A stretch of DNA of 9,240 bases from JAUXIQ01 sp030620925 [NCBI: Nitrospinota bacterium] (GTDB lineage: Bacteria > JAUXIQ01): positions 1 to 9,240 of the forward strand of contig JAUXIQ010000053.1 of NCBI GenBank assembly GCA_030620925.1. The letters run 5' to 3'. The notes under the pieces were generated by a model. That model was not told the origin of the DNA. It saw only the letters and a list, made by a program, of their open reading frames with translations, and did no database searches. How positions within the stretch are numbered: position 1 is the first letter of the stretch; each line of letters starts with the position of its first letter. Shown here in pieces: positions 1 to 6,578 of the stretch. The translations under genes were made by a program, and so were the position numbers.

Positions 1-698
1 ATGACGGTCTGCTCAACGGAACGAAGCTGTTCGTCGCCGACGCCCACGTCGCCCATTACCTGATATGCGTCGCCGGAGCGGGGGAGGGTGGTTCATCACC
101 TGAGGAGATATCCTTATATTTGATAGAAGCGGGTCGCGAGGGAGTCGGTATAGAACCTTTGAAGACCATGGGGAGCGAGAAACAGTGCGAGGTGCGCTTT
201 GAAGGTGTAAAGGTGACGCAGGAGGACCTCGTGGGGGAGCATCACCATGGCCGGCAAGCGCTGGATAAGGTGCTGGAGATGGGCGCCGCGGGCAAATGCG
301 CCACACTGGTGGGCTGCGCCCAGCGGGTGCTGGAGATGACTGCTGATTACGTGAAGCAGCGGGAGCAGTCGGGCCGCCCCATCGGCGGCTTTCAGGCCAT
401 ACAGCACTATTGTGCTGATATGTTGAGGGATGTTGAGGGCTCTCGTTTAATCACCTATAAGGCGGCCTGGGAAATCAGCGAGGGTATGCCTGCTTCAGGT
501 ATTTCATCGGTGGCCAAGGCCTGGGTGAGCGATGCCTGCCAGCGCACGATACTCAAGGCCCATCAGATATTCGGCGGCATCGGCTTCTGCCAGGAACACC
601 CCCTGCACCTCTACCTGAAACAATCCAAAATGGGCGAGCTGGCTTTCGGAGATGCCGCTTACCACCGGGAACTGGTGGCCAGGTCGATTGGGCTCTAA
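1..698 (+). CDS. acyl-CoA dehydrogenase family protein, C-terminal part (5' end outside window)
   Basis: The reading frame is open from position 3 with no start, so the gene begins upstream; 231 residues are visible of a family that is usually about 380. Acyl-CoA dehydrogenases are FAD flavoenzymes that introduce an alpha-beta double bond into acyl-CoA thioesters and pass electrons to an electron transfer flavoprotein. The visible part starts in the middle beta domain (NGTKLFV, then PLKTMGSEKQCEVRFEGV) and continues into the C-terminal helical domain, with the family signature REQSGRPIGGFQAIQH at visible residues 120-135 and GGIGF at 191-195. After GGIGF, the usual arginine-aspartate and EGT segment carrying the common catalytic glutamate is replaced by GELAFGDAAYHREL. 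This resembles sterol-type or heteromeric dehydrogenases, in which only one subunit has the base. The substrate cannot be told from sequence. The family call is secure. Confidence 0.93.
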   Translation, partial: DGLLNGTKLFVADAHVAHYLICVAGAGEGGSSPEEISLYLIEAGREGVGIEPLKTMGSEKQCEVRFEGVKVTQEDLVGEHHHGRQALDKVLEMGAAGKCATLVGCAQRVLEMTADYVKQREQSGRPIGGFQAIQHYCADMLRDVEGSRLITYKAAWEISEGMPASGISSVAKAWVSDACQRTILKAHQIFGGIGFCQEHPLHLYLKQSKMGELAFGDAAYHRELVARSIGL

Positions 699-707
699 AT
701 TAAGGGT

Positions 708-722
708 GGGCTAATATAGCCC
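708..722. other. small inverted repeat after the dehydrogenase gene
   Basis: GGGCTA and TAGCCC form a perfect 6-bp stem with a 3-nt ATA loop, 10 bp after the stop codon. No T-tract follows, so a Rho-independent terminator is doubtful. It may simply stabilise the 3' end of the transcript. Confidence 0.35.
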
Positions 723-733
723 GTCCGATAGCA

Positions 734-762
734 TTGAAAGCAGGACACCTTCCCGGGATATT
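734..762 (+). promoter_or_regulatory. candidate sigma70-type promoter for argF-hemW
   Basis: TTGAAA at 734-739 (5 of 6 to the -35 consensus) is 17 bp from GATATT at 757-762 (4 of 6 to the -10 consensus). It sits in the only intergenic gap before argF and would give a leader of about 28 nt. No ARG-box-like palindrome was recognised nearby. Confidence 0.42.
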
Positions 763-797
763 GGTGTGAAATATGTTTTCGTGGTGCAGGAGGAGAT

Positions 798-1685
798 ATG
801 AAACATCTGCTTACTCTGAAAGATTTAAGCGGAGAGACCATACTCGAACTCATTCGGTTGGGGGAGTCGGTCAAGCGTTTCCCGGAATCGTATTCCGAAG
901 CGCTGAAGAACAAAGTCCTGGCCATGATTTTCCAGAAGACCTCAACCCGAACGCGCATGTCTTTCGAGGCGGGCATGGCCCAGCTGGGAGGCCATGCCAT
1001 CTACCTTGACTGGTGCACCACCAACCTTACCGTGGGTCATCTCCAGGACGAAGTAAGGTGCATGGGCCGCTACGCTAACGCCATCACGGCCCGCGTGGAC
1101 AACCACCGGACCCTCAGGCAAATGGCCAGGGTTTCTGAAATCCCGGTGATAAACGCCCTCTCCGACCGTTTTCATCCCTGCCAGGCCCTGGGTGACCTGC
1201 TCACCATCAAAGAGAAGACGGGTCGACTTTCAGGACTCAAGCTCGCCTACGTGGGCGATGGGAACAATGTGTGCAACTCTCTCATCATAGCCTGCACGGC
1301 GGTGGGGATGCGAATCAGCGTGGCCACCCCGTCGGGATACGAGCCGCTGCCTGAAGCTGTCAATGCGGCCAGGAAGAGCGGCCTCCTGCAGTTGGGTAAG
1401 GACCCCGTAAAGGCGGTCAGAGGCGCAGACATCGTTTATACCGATACCTGGGTATCACTGGGTCATGAGGAGGAAAGTAAGGAGAGGCTCAAGGTCTTCC
1501 CTCCCTACCAGGTGAACAGCAAACTGCTGGGCAAAAGCCGTCCCTTCATAATGCACTGTCTTCCCGCCCACAGGGGTTACGAGATAACTGACGAAGTAAT
1601 GGACGGCCCTCAGTCCGTTGTCTTCGACCAGGCGGAAAACCGTCTCCATGCACAGAAAGCTCTGCTGCTCGGGCTTTTGAAGTAG
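798..1685 (+). CDS. argF: ornithine carbamoyltransferase
   Basis: This cytoplasmic enzyme transfers the carbamoyl group from carbamoyl phosphate to ornithine, giving citrulline, in arginine biosynthesis. The 295-residue length is slightly short but normal for bacterial OTCases. The carbamoyl-phosphate binding motif STRTR is at residues 49-53, HPCQ at 126-129, a DGNNV turn at 154-158 opening the ornithine domain, the mobile SLG loop at 220-222 (SMG in many homologs), and HCLPAHRG at 253-260 with the catalytic Cys. These distinguish it from aspartate and acetylornithine carbamoyltransferases. The ATG is preceded by a strong AGGAGGAG at 788-795. hemW starts 3 bp after the TAG stop, implying co-transcription. 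A catabolic (arcB) role is less likely because no arginine deiminase or carbamate kinase gene is in view, but the window is too small to exclude it. Confidence 0.96.
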   Translation: MKHLLTLKDLSGETILELIRLGESVKRFPESYSEALKNKVLAMIFQKTSTRTRMSFEAGMAQLGGHAIYLDWCTTNLTVGHLQDEVRCMGRYANAITARVDNHRTLRQMARVSEIPVINALSDRFHPCQALGDLLTIKEKTGRLSGLKLAYVGDGNNVCNSLIIACTAVGMRISVATPSGYEPLPEAVNAARKSGLLQLGKDPVKAVRGADIVYTDTWVSLGHEEESKERLKVFPPYQVNSKLLGKSRPFIMHCLPAHRGYEITDEVMDGPQSVVFDQAENRLHAQKALLLGLLK

Positions 1686-1688
1686 CCG

Positions 1689-2822
1689 ATGGAAGAGGTC
1701 TCGGTATACATACACATCCCTTACTGCAAGAGCAAATGCGGTTACTGCGATTTCAACTCCTACCCCGGCCGGGAGGATGAATATGAGGGGTACGTGGAGG
1801 CTCTTCTCCGGGAGCTGAAGCAGCGGGGGAGGCAAATATCCGGCGCCGCGGTGCCCAGCATATTCTTTGGCGGGGGTACTCCCTCCATTCTGGGAGCGGA
1901 ACTTTTAAGCTTGGTCCTGTCCCGATGTAAAGAGGTATTTACCCTTGACCCCCGGGCGGAGATAAGCATCGAGGCCAATCCTGAAACCCTCTCCCCGTCT
2001 TTGCTGCGAGACCTCCTGGATGCCGGTTTCAACAGGCTGAGCGTAGGTATTCAGAGCTTCGACGATTCCAGCCTTCAGCGCCTGGGTCGGAATCATAGCG
2101 GCACCCAGGCCGTTGACGCAGCCCGCCAGGCGGCGGGAGCAGGCTTCGAGAACATTTCTCTGGACCTCATGTTCGGCGTCCCCGGGCAGGAAATCCCTCA
2201 ATGGGAGGAGGACGTGGAAAAGGCGCTTTCCCTGCACCCGACGCACGTATCCGCCTACGGGCTCAAGGTGGAGGAAAAGACGCCCTTCGACCGCCTGTTG
2301 AAGATGGGGCTCATCACCCTGCCCGACGAGGAGACTTTTACCCGCATGTACACAGTCGCTGTAGAGAAGCTCAACGGGGCGGGTTACGAGCACTATGAAA
2401 TAGCCAATTTCGCCCTGCCGGGCTACCGCTGCCTGCACAACGTCAACTACTGGCGGAACGGCCCCTACCTCGGCCTGGGAGCGGGCGCTCACTCCTATCT
2501 GAAGGGCGAACGCTCAGCCAACGTCCGCGATCCGGCTGAATACCTGGCCAGGGTCGCTGAAGAAAGTCAAGCCGTCGATTCCAGAGAAAAACTTCCATCC
2601 CGATCCGCCCTGGGAGAAGCGCTCATGCTGGGGTTGAGGCTCACCGAGGGCATCGACGTAGAGGAATATGGTGCTCGATACGGGGCAGACCTCCGCCTGG
2701 AATATGGCCCTGTTATAAGAGACCTCTCCCAACAGGGCCTTTTGGAGATGGAGGGAACCCGCCTTAAGCTCACCTGGAAAGGTATACTTCTTTCAGACGA
2801 AGTTTTTCTTAAATTGTTGTAA
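1689..2822 (+). CDS. hemW: radical SAM heme chaperone HemW (coproporphyrinogen oxidase-like)
   Basis: HemW is a radical SAM family protein that binds heme and helps insert it into target proteins; it is often mis-annotated as oxygen-independent coproporphyrinogen III oxidase (HemN). The cluster motif CKSKCGYC has Cys13, Cys17 and Cys20 and is followed by DF, lacking the fourth cysteine of true HemN. A SAM-binding glycine motif FFGGGTPS lies at 59-66. The heme-linked motif HNVNYW is at 250-255, followed by GLGAGAHSY. The C-terminal HemW domain includes ALMLGLRLTEGID at 311-323. The 377 residues match the family. No good ribosome binding site precedes the ATG. Since argF ends 3 bp upstream in the same frame (TAG, one codon, ATG), translation is probably coupled, and the start cannot lie further upstream. 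Confidence 0.94.
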   Translation: MEEVSVYIHIPYCKSKCGYCDFNSYPGREDEYEGYVEALLRELKQRGRQISGAAVPSIFFGGGTPSILGAELLSLVLSRCKEVFTLDPRAEISIEANPETLSPSLLRDLLDAGFNRLSVGIQSFDDSSLQRLGRNHSGTQAVDAARQAAGAGFENISLDLMFGVPGQEIPQWEEDVEKALSLHPTHVSAYGLKVEEKTPFDRLLKMGLITLPDEETFTRMYTVAVEKLNGAGYEHYEIANFALPGYRCLHNVNYWRNGPYLGLGAGAHSYLKGERSANVRDPAEYLARVAEESQAVDSREKLPSRSALGEALMLGLRLTEGIDVEEYGARYGADLRLEYGPVIRDLSQQGLLEMEGTRLKLTWKGILLSDEVFLKLL

Positions 2823-2842
2823 CGCTTGATCCGCTATTTCGT

Positions 2843-2870
2843 TTGACATGCTATCCCTTGAGGATATACT
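2843..2870 (+). promoter_or_regulatory. near-consensus sigma70-type promoter upstream of moaA
   Basis: A perfect TTGACA at 2843-2848 is separated by 16 bp from TATACT at 2865-2870 (5 of 6 to the -10 consensus). Transcription would start near 2877, giving moaA a leader of about 80 nt and separating it from argF-hemW. The position, just after the hemW stop, supports a real promoter. Confidence 0.62.
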
Positions 2871-2957
2871 TTAAAAAAAAGTAGTCGGATTTTGAGGCGG
2901 GATTTCTTTCTTGACAACTTTCTGTTTAAAATGGACTGCGGAGCGGAGTGATCGTAT

Positions 2958-3974
2958 ATGACCAAACCGGCGCGAGGGACTGAAAAGCTACCCGACAAAC
3001 TGGTAGACAGCTTTGACCGACGAATCAACTACATGCGCATCTCCGTCACCGATCGCTGCAATCTGCGCTGCCGTTACTGCATGCCCCAGCAGGGACTGGA
3101 TTTGCTTTCCCCCGACCAGGTTCTACACTACGAGGAGCTCCTGCGCATCGCACGCCTGGCCGTGGCGGGAGGCATAACCAAGGTCCGCATTACCGGAGGC
3201 GAGCCCCTGGTGCGGAAGGGGCTGCTGGAGTTCGTTTCCAGTCTCTCACGGATAGAGGGTATTCATGACCTGGCTCTCACCACAAACGGTCTTCTCCTCG
3301 AGAAATATGCCCGGGGTCTCTATGAGGCCGGTCTGCGCCGGGTGAACGTAAGCCTGGATACACTCAAAGCTGATCGATACGCCCGGATAACGCGGTCCGA
3401 TTCGCTGGAAAAGGTTATGGCAGGCATTGGCGCCGCCAGGGATGAGGGCCTTAATCCGGTGAAGATAAATATGGTTGTCATACGCGGCCTAAACCATGAC
3501 GAGGTGGTGGATTTCGCGGCCCTCACCAGGGATGAGAAACTCCACGTTCGATTCATAGAGTTCATGCCACTGGGTGAAGATGAATTCTGGAGCCGGGAGA
3601 TGTATGTGCCCAGCGATGAGGTCAAGGCACTGGTGGAGAAGAGTCAAAAACTTGTGCCCGCCAAAAGCGGGGGCAGCGGTCCGGCGGTGATGTACCGCTT
3701 CCCCAAAGGCAAGGGGCAGATAGGCTTCATAAGCCCCATCAGCAACCATTTCTGCCGATCTTGTGACCGGCTGCGCCTCACCGCAGACGGCAAACTGCGC
3801 ACCTGTCTCTTCTCGGACACCGAAATTGACCTCATGACCCCCATCAGAAACGGTATCACTGACGAGGAACTATTTAACCTCCTCCATCACGGCACCAAAT
3901 CCAAGCCCCGGGGGCACAACATGCACGCCGACCCCGGCAATACCGACCGCTACATGTCTCAAATAGGCGGGTAA
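2958..3974 (+). CDS. moaA: GTP 3',8-cyclase MoaA (molybdenum cofactor biosynthesis)
   Basis: MoaA is a cytoplasmic radical SAM enzyme that converts GTP to 3',8-cyclo-7,8-dihydro-GTP, which MoaC turns into cyclic pyranopterin monophosphate, the first stage of molybdenum cofactor synthesis. The N-terminal radical SAM cluster is C34-x3-C38-x2-C41 within TDRCNLRCRYCMP. The GGEP motif is at 80-83, and the substrate-side second cluster uses Cys266, Cys269 and Cys283 (CRSC, then RTC). The protein ends in MSQIGG; the terminal Gly-Gly (337-338) is the conserved tail known to be needed for activity. At 338 residues it is full length. The ATG is preceded by GGAG at 2945-2948 with a 9-nt gap. No other Moco gene is nearby. 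The last 68 bp recur in decayed form at 4835-4902. Confidence 0.96.
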   Translation: MTKPARGTEKLPDKLVDSFDRRINYMRISVTDRCNLRCRYCMPQQGLDLLSPDQVLHYEELLRIARLAVAGGITKVRITGGEPLVRKGLLEFVSSLSRIEGIHDLALTTNGLLLEKYARGLYEAGLRRVNVSLDTLKADRYARITRSDSLEKVMAGIGAARDEGLNPVKINMVVIRGLNHDEVVDFAALTRDEKLHVRFIEFMPLGEDEFWSREMYVPSDEVKALVEKSQKLVPAKSGGSGPAVMYRFPKGKGQIGFISPISNHFCRSCDRLRLTADGKLRTCLFSDTEIDLMTPIRNGITDEELFNLLHHGTKSKPRGHNMHADPGNTDRYMSQIGG

Positions 3975-3977
3975 TCC

Positions 3978-4007
3978 AAAACCAGGCTCGCCAGACACAC
4001 CGGTTTT
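3978..4007 (+). terminator. possible weak Rho-independent terminator of moaA
   Basis: AAAACC, a bulged A, then GG can pair with CC plus GGTTTT across a 13-nt loop, 3 bp after the moaA stop; the stem itself ends in four T. The stem is short and bulged, so termination efficiency is uncertain. Confidence 0.38.
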
Positions 4008-4296
4008 CATCACGCGATCCCATCGAATTAATAGACAGCCCATGTCCGTCTTCCCCTGCTTCATCCTGAAGCGTAAAAATAACCAGTAATACAACTTTGT
4101 CATAACAATGCAAACGCCTTTAATTAGATATTGTTTTAGCTAAAGGAAACGATTAAGAAATGCGAAAATATATAAAAGGGCTCTTATAAATTATGAGAGC
4201 TTACCAGAGGATGAGAAGAATGCTGTGAGGGGTATTTTGCAAGGCTCTGGGTTAAAAGAGTCGGGTTTTTATGGAAAATTTTAATTGAATAGCGAG
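4008..4296. other. AT-rich non-coding gap with one good hairpin
   Basis: No gene is supported between moaA and the small gene at 4309. The base composition turns AT-rich here. The clear structure is a 9-bp hairpin at 4180-4200 (GCTCTTATA, loop AAT, TATGAGAGC, one T-G wobble) without a T-tract, so its role is unknown. The segment at 4151-4177 recurs, nearly identical apart from two substitutions and two single-base gaps, at 5135-5163. No convincing -35/-10 pair was found for the downstream gene. Confidence 0.5.
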
Positions 4297-4306
4297 GGAG
4301 GGGGAG
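4297..4306 (+). promoter_or_regulatory. ribosome binding site fixing the ATG at 4309
   Basis: The purine run GGAGGGGGAG contains GGAGG at 4297-4301, 7 nt before ATG 4309. An in-frame TTG at 4285 lies upstream of this run and has no such site, so the ATG is the better start. Confidence 0.65.
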
Positions 4307-4308
4307 CG

Positions 4309-4749
4309 ATGGAAATAGGTACCGGGAATGAAATAACGATAGAAAACGGGAACTATACTTGCAGGACCTATGATCTCACTTTTACGGAGAAAGGGATAGC
4401 CTGCGTCCTCCTGGATGATTGGAGGCGCGCTTATCACTTGAATTTACTCTGGTTAATTGCCGGTTTATGGCCGGCTGTTATAGCGGAAACGATAGTGAAG
4501 GCAATATCGAGAAAAAGGACGAGGAGGAACAGGGAAGCATACGCCGGTTTGTCCCTTGAAGAAAAATTAGGTAAAAGCGAGCTTTCCTTTGTGATAGGGC
4601 GAAACAATATTGAAAAAATTAAACACAGCGGAGGCAAGGTTATAGTATTTACGGACCAGAAAAAGTATAAATTCGGCTTTCCAAGGATTAAAGATTATAA
4701 AAACGAGGTGAAGGGATATTTAGATAGTTACAACGGGCAGGCAAAATAA
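4309..4749 (+). CDS. hypothetical single-pass membrane protein, possibly split PH-like domain
   Basis: I do not recognise a named gene. The 146-residue product has a beta-rich start (NYTCRTYDLTFTEKGIACVLL, about residues 15-35), one hydrophobic segment (about 44-66) followed by a very basic stretch SRKRTRRNR (67-75), and a C-terminal part with alternating beta pattern (SFVIGRNNIEKIKHSGGKVIVFT, then KYKFGFP) ending in a helix. The positive-inside rule places the C-terminal part in the cytoplasm. The pattern resembles small bacterial proteins with a pleckstrin-homology-like fold interrupted by a membrane hairpin; this is a fold guess, not a function. The gene is isolated and AT-richer than the genes upstream. 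It lies between the true 3' end of moaA and a decayed copy of that end, which suggests arrival by duplication or insertion. It could also be an ordinary lineage-specific gene. Confidence 0.7.
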   Translation: MEIGTGNEITIENGNYTCRTYDLTFTEKGIACVLLDDWRRAYHLNLLWLIAGLWPAVIAETIVKAISRKRTRRNREAYAGLSLEEKLGKSELSFVIGRNNIEKIKHSGGKVIVFTDQKKYKFGFPRIKDYKNEVKGYLDSYNGQAK

Positions 4750-4779
4750 AAAATACCGGAGAATGTAAGCTCAAATCCT

Positions 4780-4843
4780 CCTGGGCTTTAAATTGGATAA
4801 GGATTTTTAATCTTCCTCATGGCGTTGCCAATTAAAGCCCAGG
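4780..4843. repeat. imperfect inverted repeat overlapping the moaA remnant
   Basis: The left arm at 4780-4796 (CCTGGGCTTTAAATTGG) is the reverse complement of the right arm at 4828-4843 (CCAATTAAAGCCCAGG) apart from one extra base, around a 31-nt spacer. The right arm runs into the first bases of the moaA-tail copy. It starts 31 bp after the stop of the small membrane-protein gene and might end its transcript, but no T-tract follows. It could equally be the edge of an inserted or rearranged segment. Confidence 0.6.
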
Positions 4844-4902
4844 GGGCACAATGTGCACGCCAACCCCTGCAATACCGTCCGCTATATGTCCCGAATAGGC
4901 GG
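4835..4902 (+). pseudogene. decayed duplicate of the 3' end of moaA
   Basis: These 68 bases align without gaps to the end of moaA (3903-3970), with 59 identities by direct counting. In the moaA frame they read PRGHNVHANPCNTVRYMSRIGG, against PRGHNMHADPGNTDRYMSQIGG in the intact protein. The stop after Gly-Gly is lost (CGA follows) and five of nine changes alter residues. Weaker similarity may extend upstream to about 4815. There is no start codon or preceding body of the gene, so this is a fragment and not a second enzyme. It lies 932 bp downstream of the original. Confidence 0.85.
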
Positions 4903-5424
4903 CCGAACGGCCGGTTCGCCATTATTATCCAGCATTTTATCGGCTTCAGCTATAAGGTTGTTTATTGATACCACAAATTTACCATGGTCTTTCTGAAAAC
5001 GTGAGTGCAGCAACTATAGATAAAAACCTGTTTGATAGATATGTCTGACAACAAAATAATAAATACAATTATTCTTACTTTTTATAACCTGATGAGAGGG
5101 TTTTTTGTATAATAATTCATACTTTGAGGCACCTGCTTAAGAAATGAGAAAATAATATTAAAATATTTTAAAAACTTTTTGTTTTACACTAATTATCTTT
5201 TAGCCCTGAGCCGATAAGGGACTTAAATGCGCTGTAAACTTTTTTTTGTGATTCTCAATCCGTAATTTTCGTTCGGGTTGTTGAAATGGGAGGGGGATTC
5301 TCATAATACGGTCAGAGAGTGTGTTTTTCCGGTTTCCAGGGGACCATCCTCGAAGAGGTATTATGGTAACTACCCGTTGAGCTTCCTTAAGCATTTCTAC
5401 GGCGAGGAGCGGAATACGATCTTT
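4903..5424. other. AT-rich non-coding region
   Basis: No gene is supported here. A short hairpin GAACGGCCGGTTC lies at 4905-4917. A weak terminator-like element at 5086-5106 pairs AACCT with GGGTT (one wobble) and ends in six T. TATAAT occurs at 5108-5113 but lacks a matching -35. The segment 5135-5163 resembles 4151-4177. A 23-codon open frame at 5041-5112 has no ribosome binding site. The base composition is lower in GC than the flanking genes. Confidence 0.45.
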
Positions 5425-5446
5425 ATTACAACCACATTACAACCAC
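5425..5446. repeat. perfect tandem 11-bp direct repeat
   Basis: ATTACAACCAC occurs twice with no spacer (5425-5435 and 5436-5446), ending 62 bp before the start of the diguanylate cyclase gene. Two tandem sites one helical turn apart are a common arrangement for regulator binding, but the regulator is unknown and a simple slippage duplication is equally possible. Confidence 0.7.
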
Positions 5447-5508
5447 AAGGTTAGGAACTGAAATTTACCGACTGAAACAGATTAAGATAATTTAGGAGCC
5501 TGGCTGAT

Positions 5509-6474
5509 ATGTTAAGCATGAAAAACCTGCGGTTAAAGAATAAGGTGTTTATTGCCTTTGCATTATCCTCAGTGCTCCCGCTTCTGCTTCTGTTTTACGT
5601 TTTACTTGGCCTGATGTCTCCTGAAGCTGAGCAATTCCTTCTGAGCGAAAAGCTTGTAAATGTCGACCTGCTTATGGTGCTGGCAGTCTTGCTGAGCGTA
5701 TTGGGAGTGCGCATAAACCTCGACATAATCAAAGGCATTGGGGACCTGGTTAAAAGGAGCGAGGACATTTATCCCGACGTCGATCGAGAACCGGAGCGAA
5801 AATTAGATGAAATTGCGCAGTTAGCCGACAAACTCACATCGATAATGGGGAAGATGCAAGAGCAGATGAGCCAACTCGAGCAGTTCGAGAAAGACCTTGC
5901 AAATACCAGGCAGGAGCTCATGGCTTCCAACGCCAGGCTTAAGGAAGTAGCCATCAAAGATGATCTCACCGGTGTATACAACAGACGACTTTTCAACGAC
6001 AGGCTGCAGGAAGAAGTGAAGAGGGCGATGAGGTACAAACGCCCTATATCCCTTTTAATGTTGGACATCGACGGCTTCAAAGAGGTAAACGACGATTTCG
6101 GCCACATGGTGGGAGATGTAGTGCTTGAGAAGTTTGCACGGCTTCTAAAGTCCAGCTGCAGGGAGGTTGATGTTGTCGCCCGGTACGGAGGTGATGAGTT
6201 CAGCATCATCCTGCCCGAAACGGACAATCAGGGCGCTATGTTAATAGCTGAGAGGATAAGCAAAAAAGTTGAAAAACAGGTCTTCCTGAAAAAGGATGAG
6301 GGCAAGACCATAAACTTGACCATAAGCATCGGAGTATCAACTTGCACGAGGGTGATGGAGGAAACTGAGGACATCCTGCATTTCGCCGATAAAGCCCTCT
6401 CCTTGGCTAAGAAGGAAGGGAAAAACAGCGTGATAGAATATTCACCGACCGACTTGCGTCTTCCCTCTTCGTAA
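5509..6474 (+). CDS. membrane-bound diguanylate cyclase (HAMP-like linker, GGDEF domain)
   Basis: The 321-residue product should make cyclic di-GMP from two GTP. Two membrane segments (about residues 13-35 and 52-67) enclose a short outside loop of about 16 residues, too small for a classic sensor domain. A HAMP-like stretch follows (KLDEIAQLADKLTSIMGKM, about 98-116), then a coiled coil to about 147. The GGDEF domain begins at DDLTGVYNRR (151-160), has the metal-binding LDIDGF at 185-190, and the intact active-site loop YGGDEF at 226-231. The inhibitory I-site RxxD is R218-D221, five residues before the loop, so product inhibition is expected. The C-terminal helix motif reads ADKALSLAKKEGKNSV. 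The ATG is preceded by AGGAG at 5494-5498. No EAL or HD-GYP domain is present. What it senses is unknown; TPR genes follow on the same strand. Confidence 0.93.
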   Translation: MLSMKNLRLKNKVFIAFALSSVLPLLLLFYVLLGLMSPEAEQFLLSEKLVNVDLLMVLAVLLSVLGVRINLDIIKGIGDLVKRSEDIYPDVDREPERKLDEIAQLADKLTSIMGKMQEQMSQLEQFEKDLANTRQELMASNARLKEVAIKDDLTGVYNRRLFNDRLQEEVKRAMRYKRPISLLMLDIDGFKEVNDDFGHMVGDVVLEKFARLLKSSCREVDVVARYGGDEFSIILPETDNQGAMLIAERISKKVEKQVFLKKDEGKTINLTISIGVSTCTRVMEETEDILHFADKALSLAKKEGKNSVIEYSPTDLRLPSS

Positions 6475-6512
6475 ACCCTTCAAGGTTTCTTACGTCGCCC
6501 GTATATCGGGTG
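6473..6512 (+). terminator. two consecutive short hairpins after the cyclase gene
   Basis: AAACC/GGTTT (6473-6477 with 6484-6488, loop CTTCAA) is followed by CGCCCG/CGGGTG (6496-6501 with 6507-6512, loop TATAT, one G-T pair). Neither has a strong T-tract, so termination is only a possibility. Confidence 0.35.
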
Positions 6513-6578
6513 TCCCCTCATGAAATTCAGCACTATTTTGCCTTCTCACCATATCTCCGGTACCGGCAATTTAGGAAG

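Noticed and set aside
1905-2492. Minus-strand 195-codon open frame opposite hemW
   Set aside because: It is a shadow in GC-rich coding DNA; the + strand encodes a full HemW with all motifs.
2911-2916. Second TTGACA in the moaA leader
   Set aside because: The nearest -10-like hexamer TAAAAT (2927-2932) is only 10 bp away, too close for a sigma70 promoter.
5041-5112. 23-codon open frame MSDNKIINTIILTFYNL...
   Set aside because: No ribosome binding site and AT-rich context; most likely chance.
5464-5491. Promoter-like TTTACC-16 bp-GATAAT before the diguanylate cyclase gene
   Set aside because: Transcription would start inside or after the ribosome binding site at 5494-5498, leaving no usable leader.
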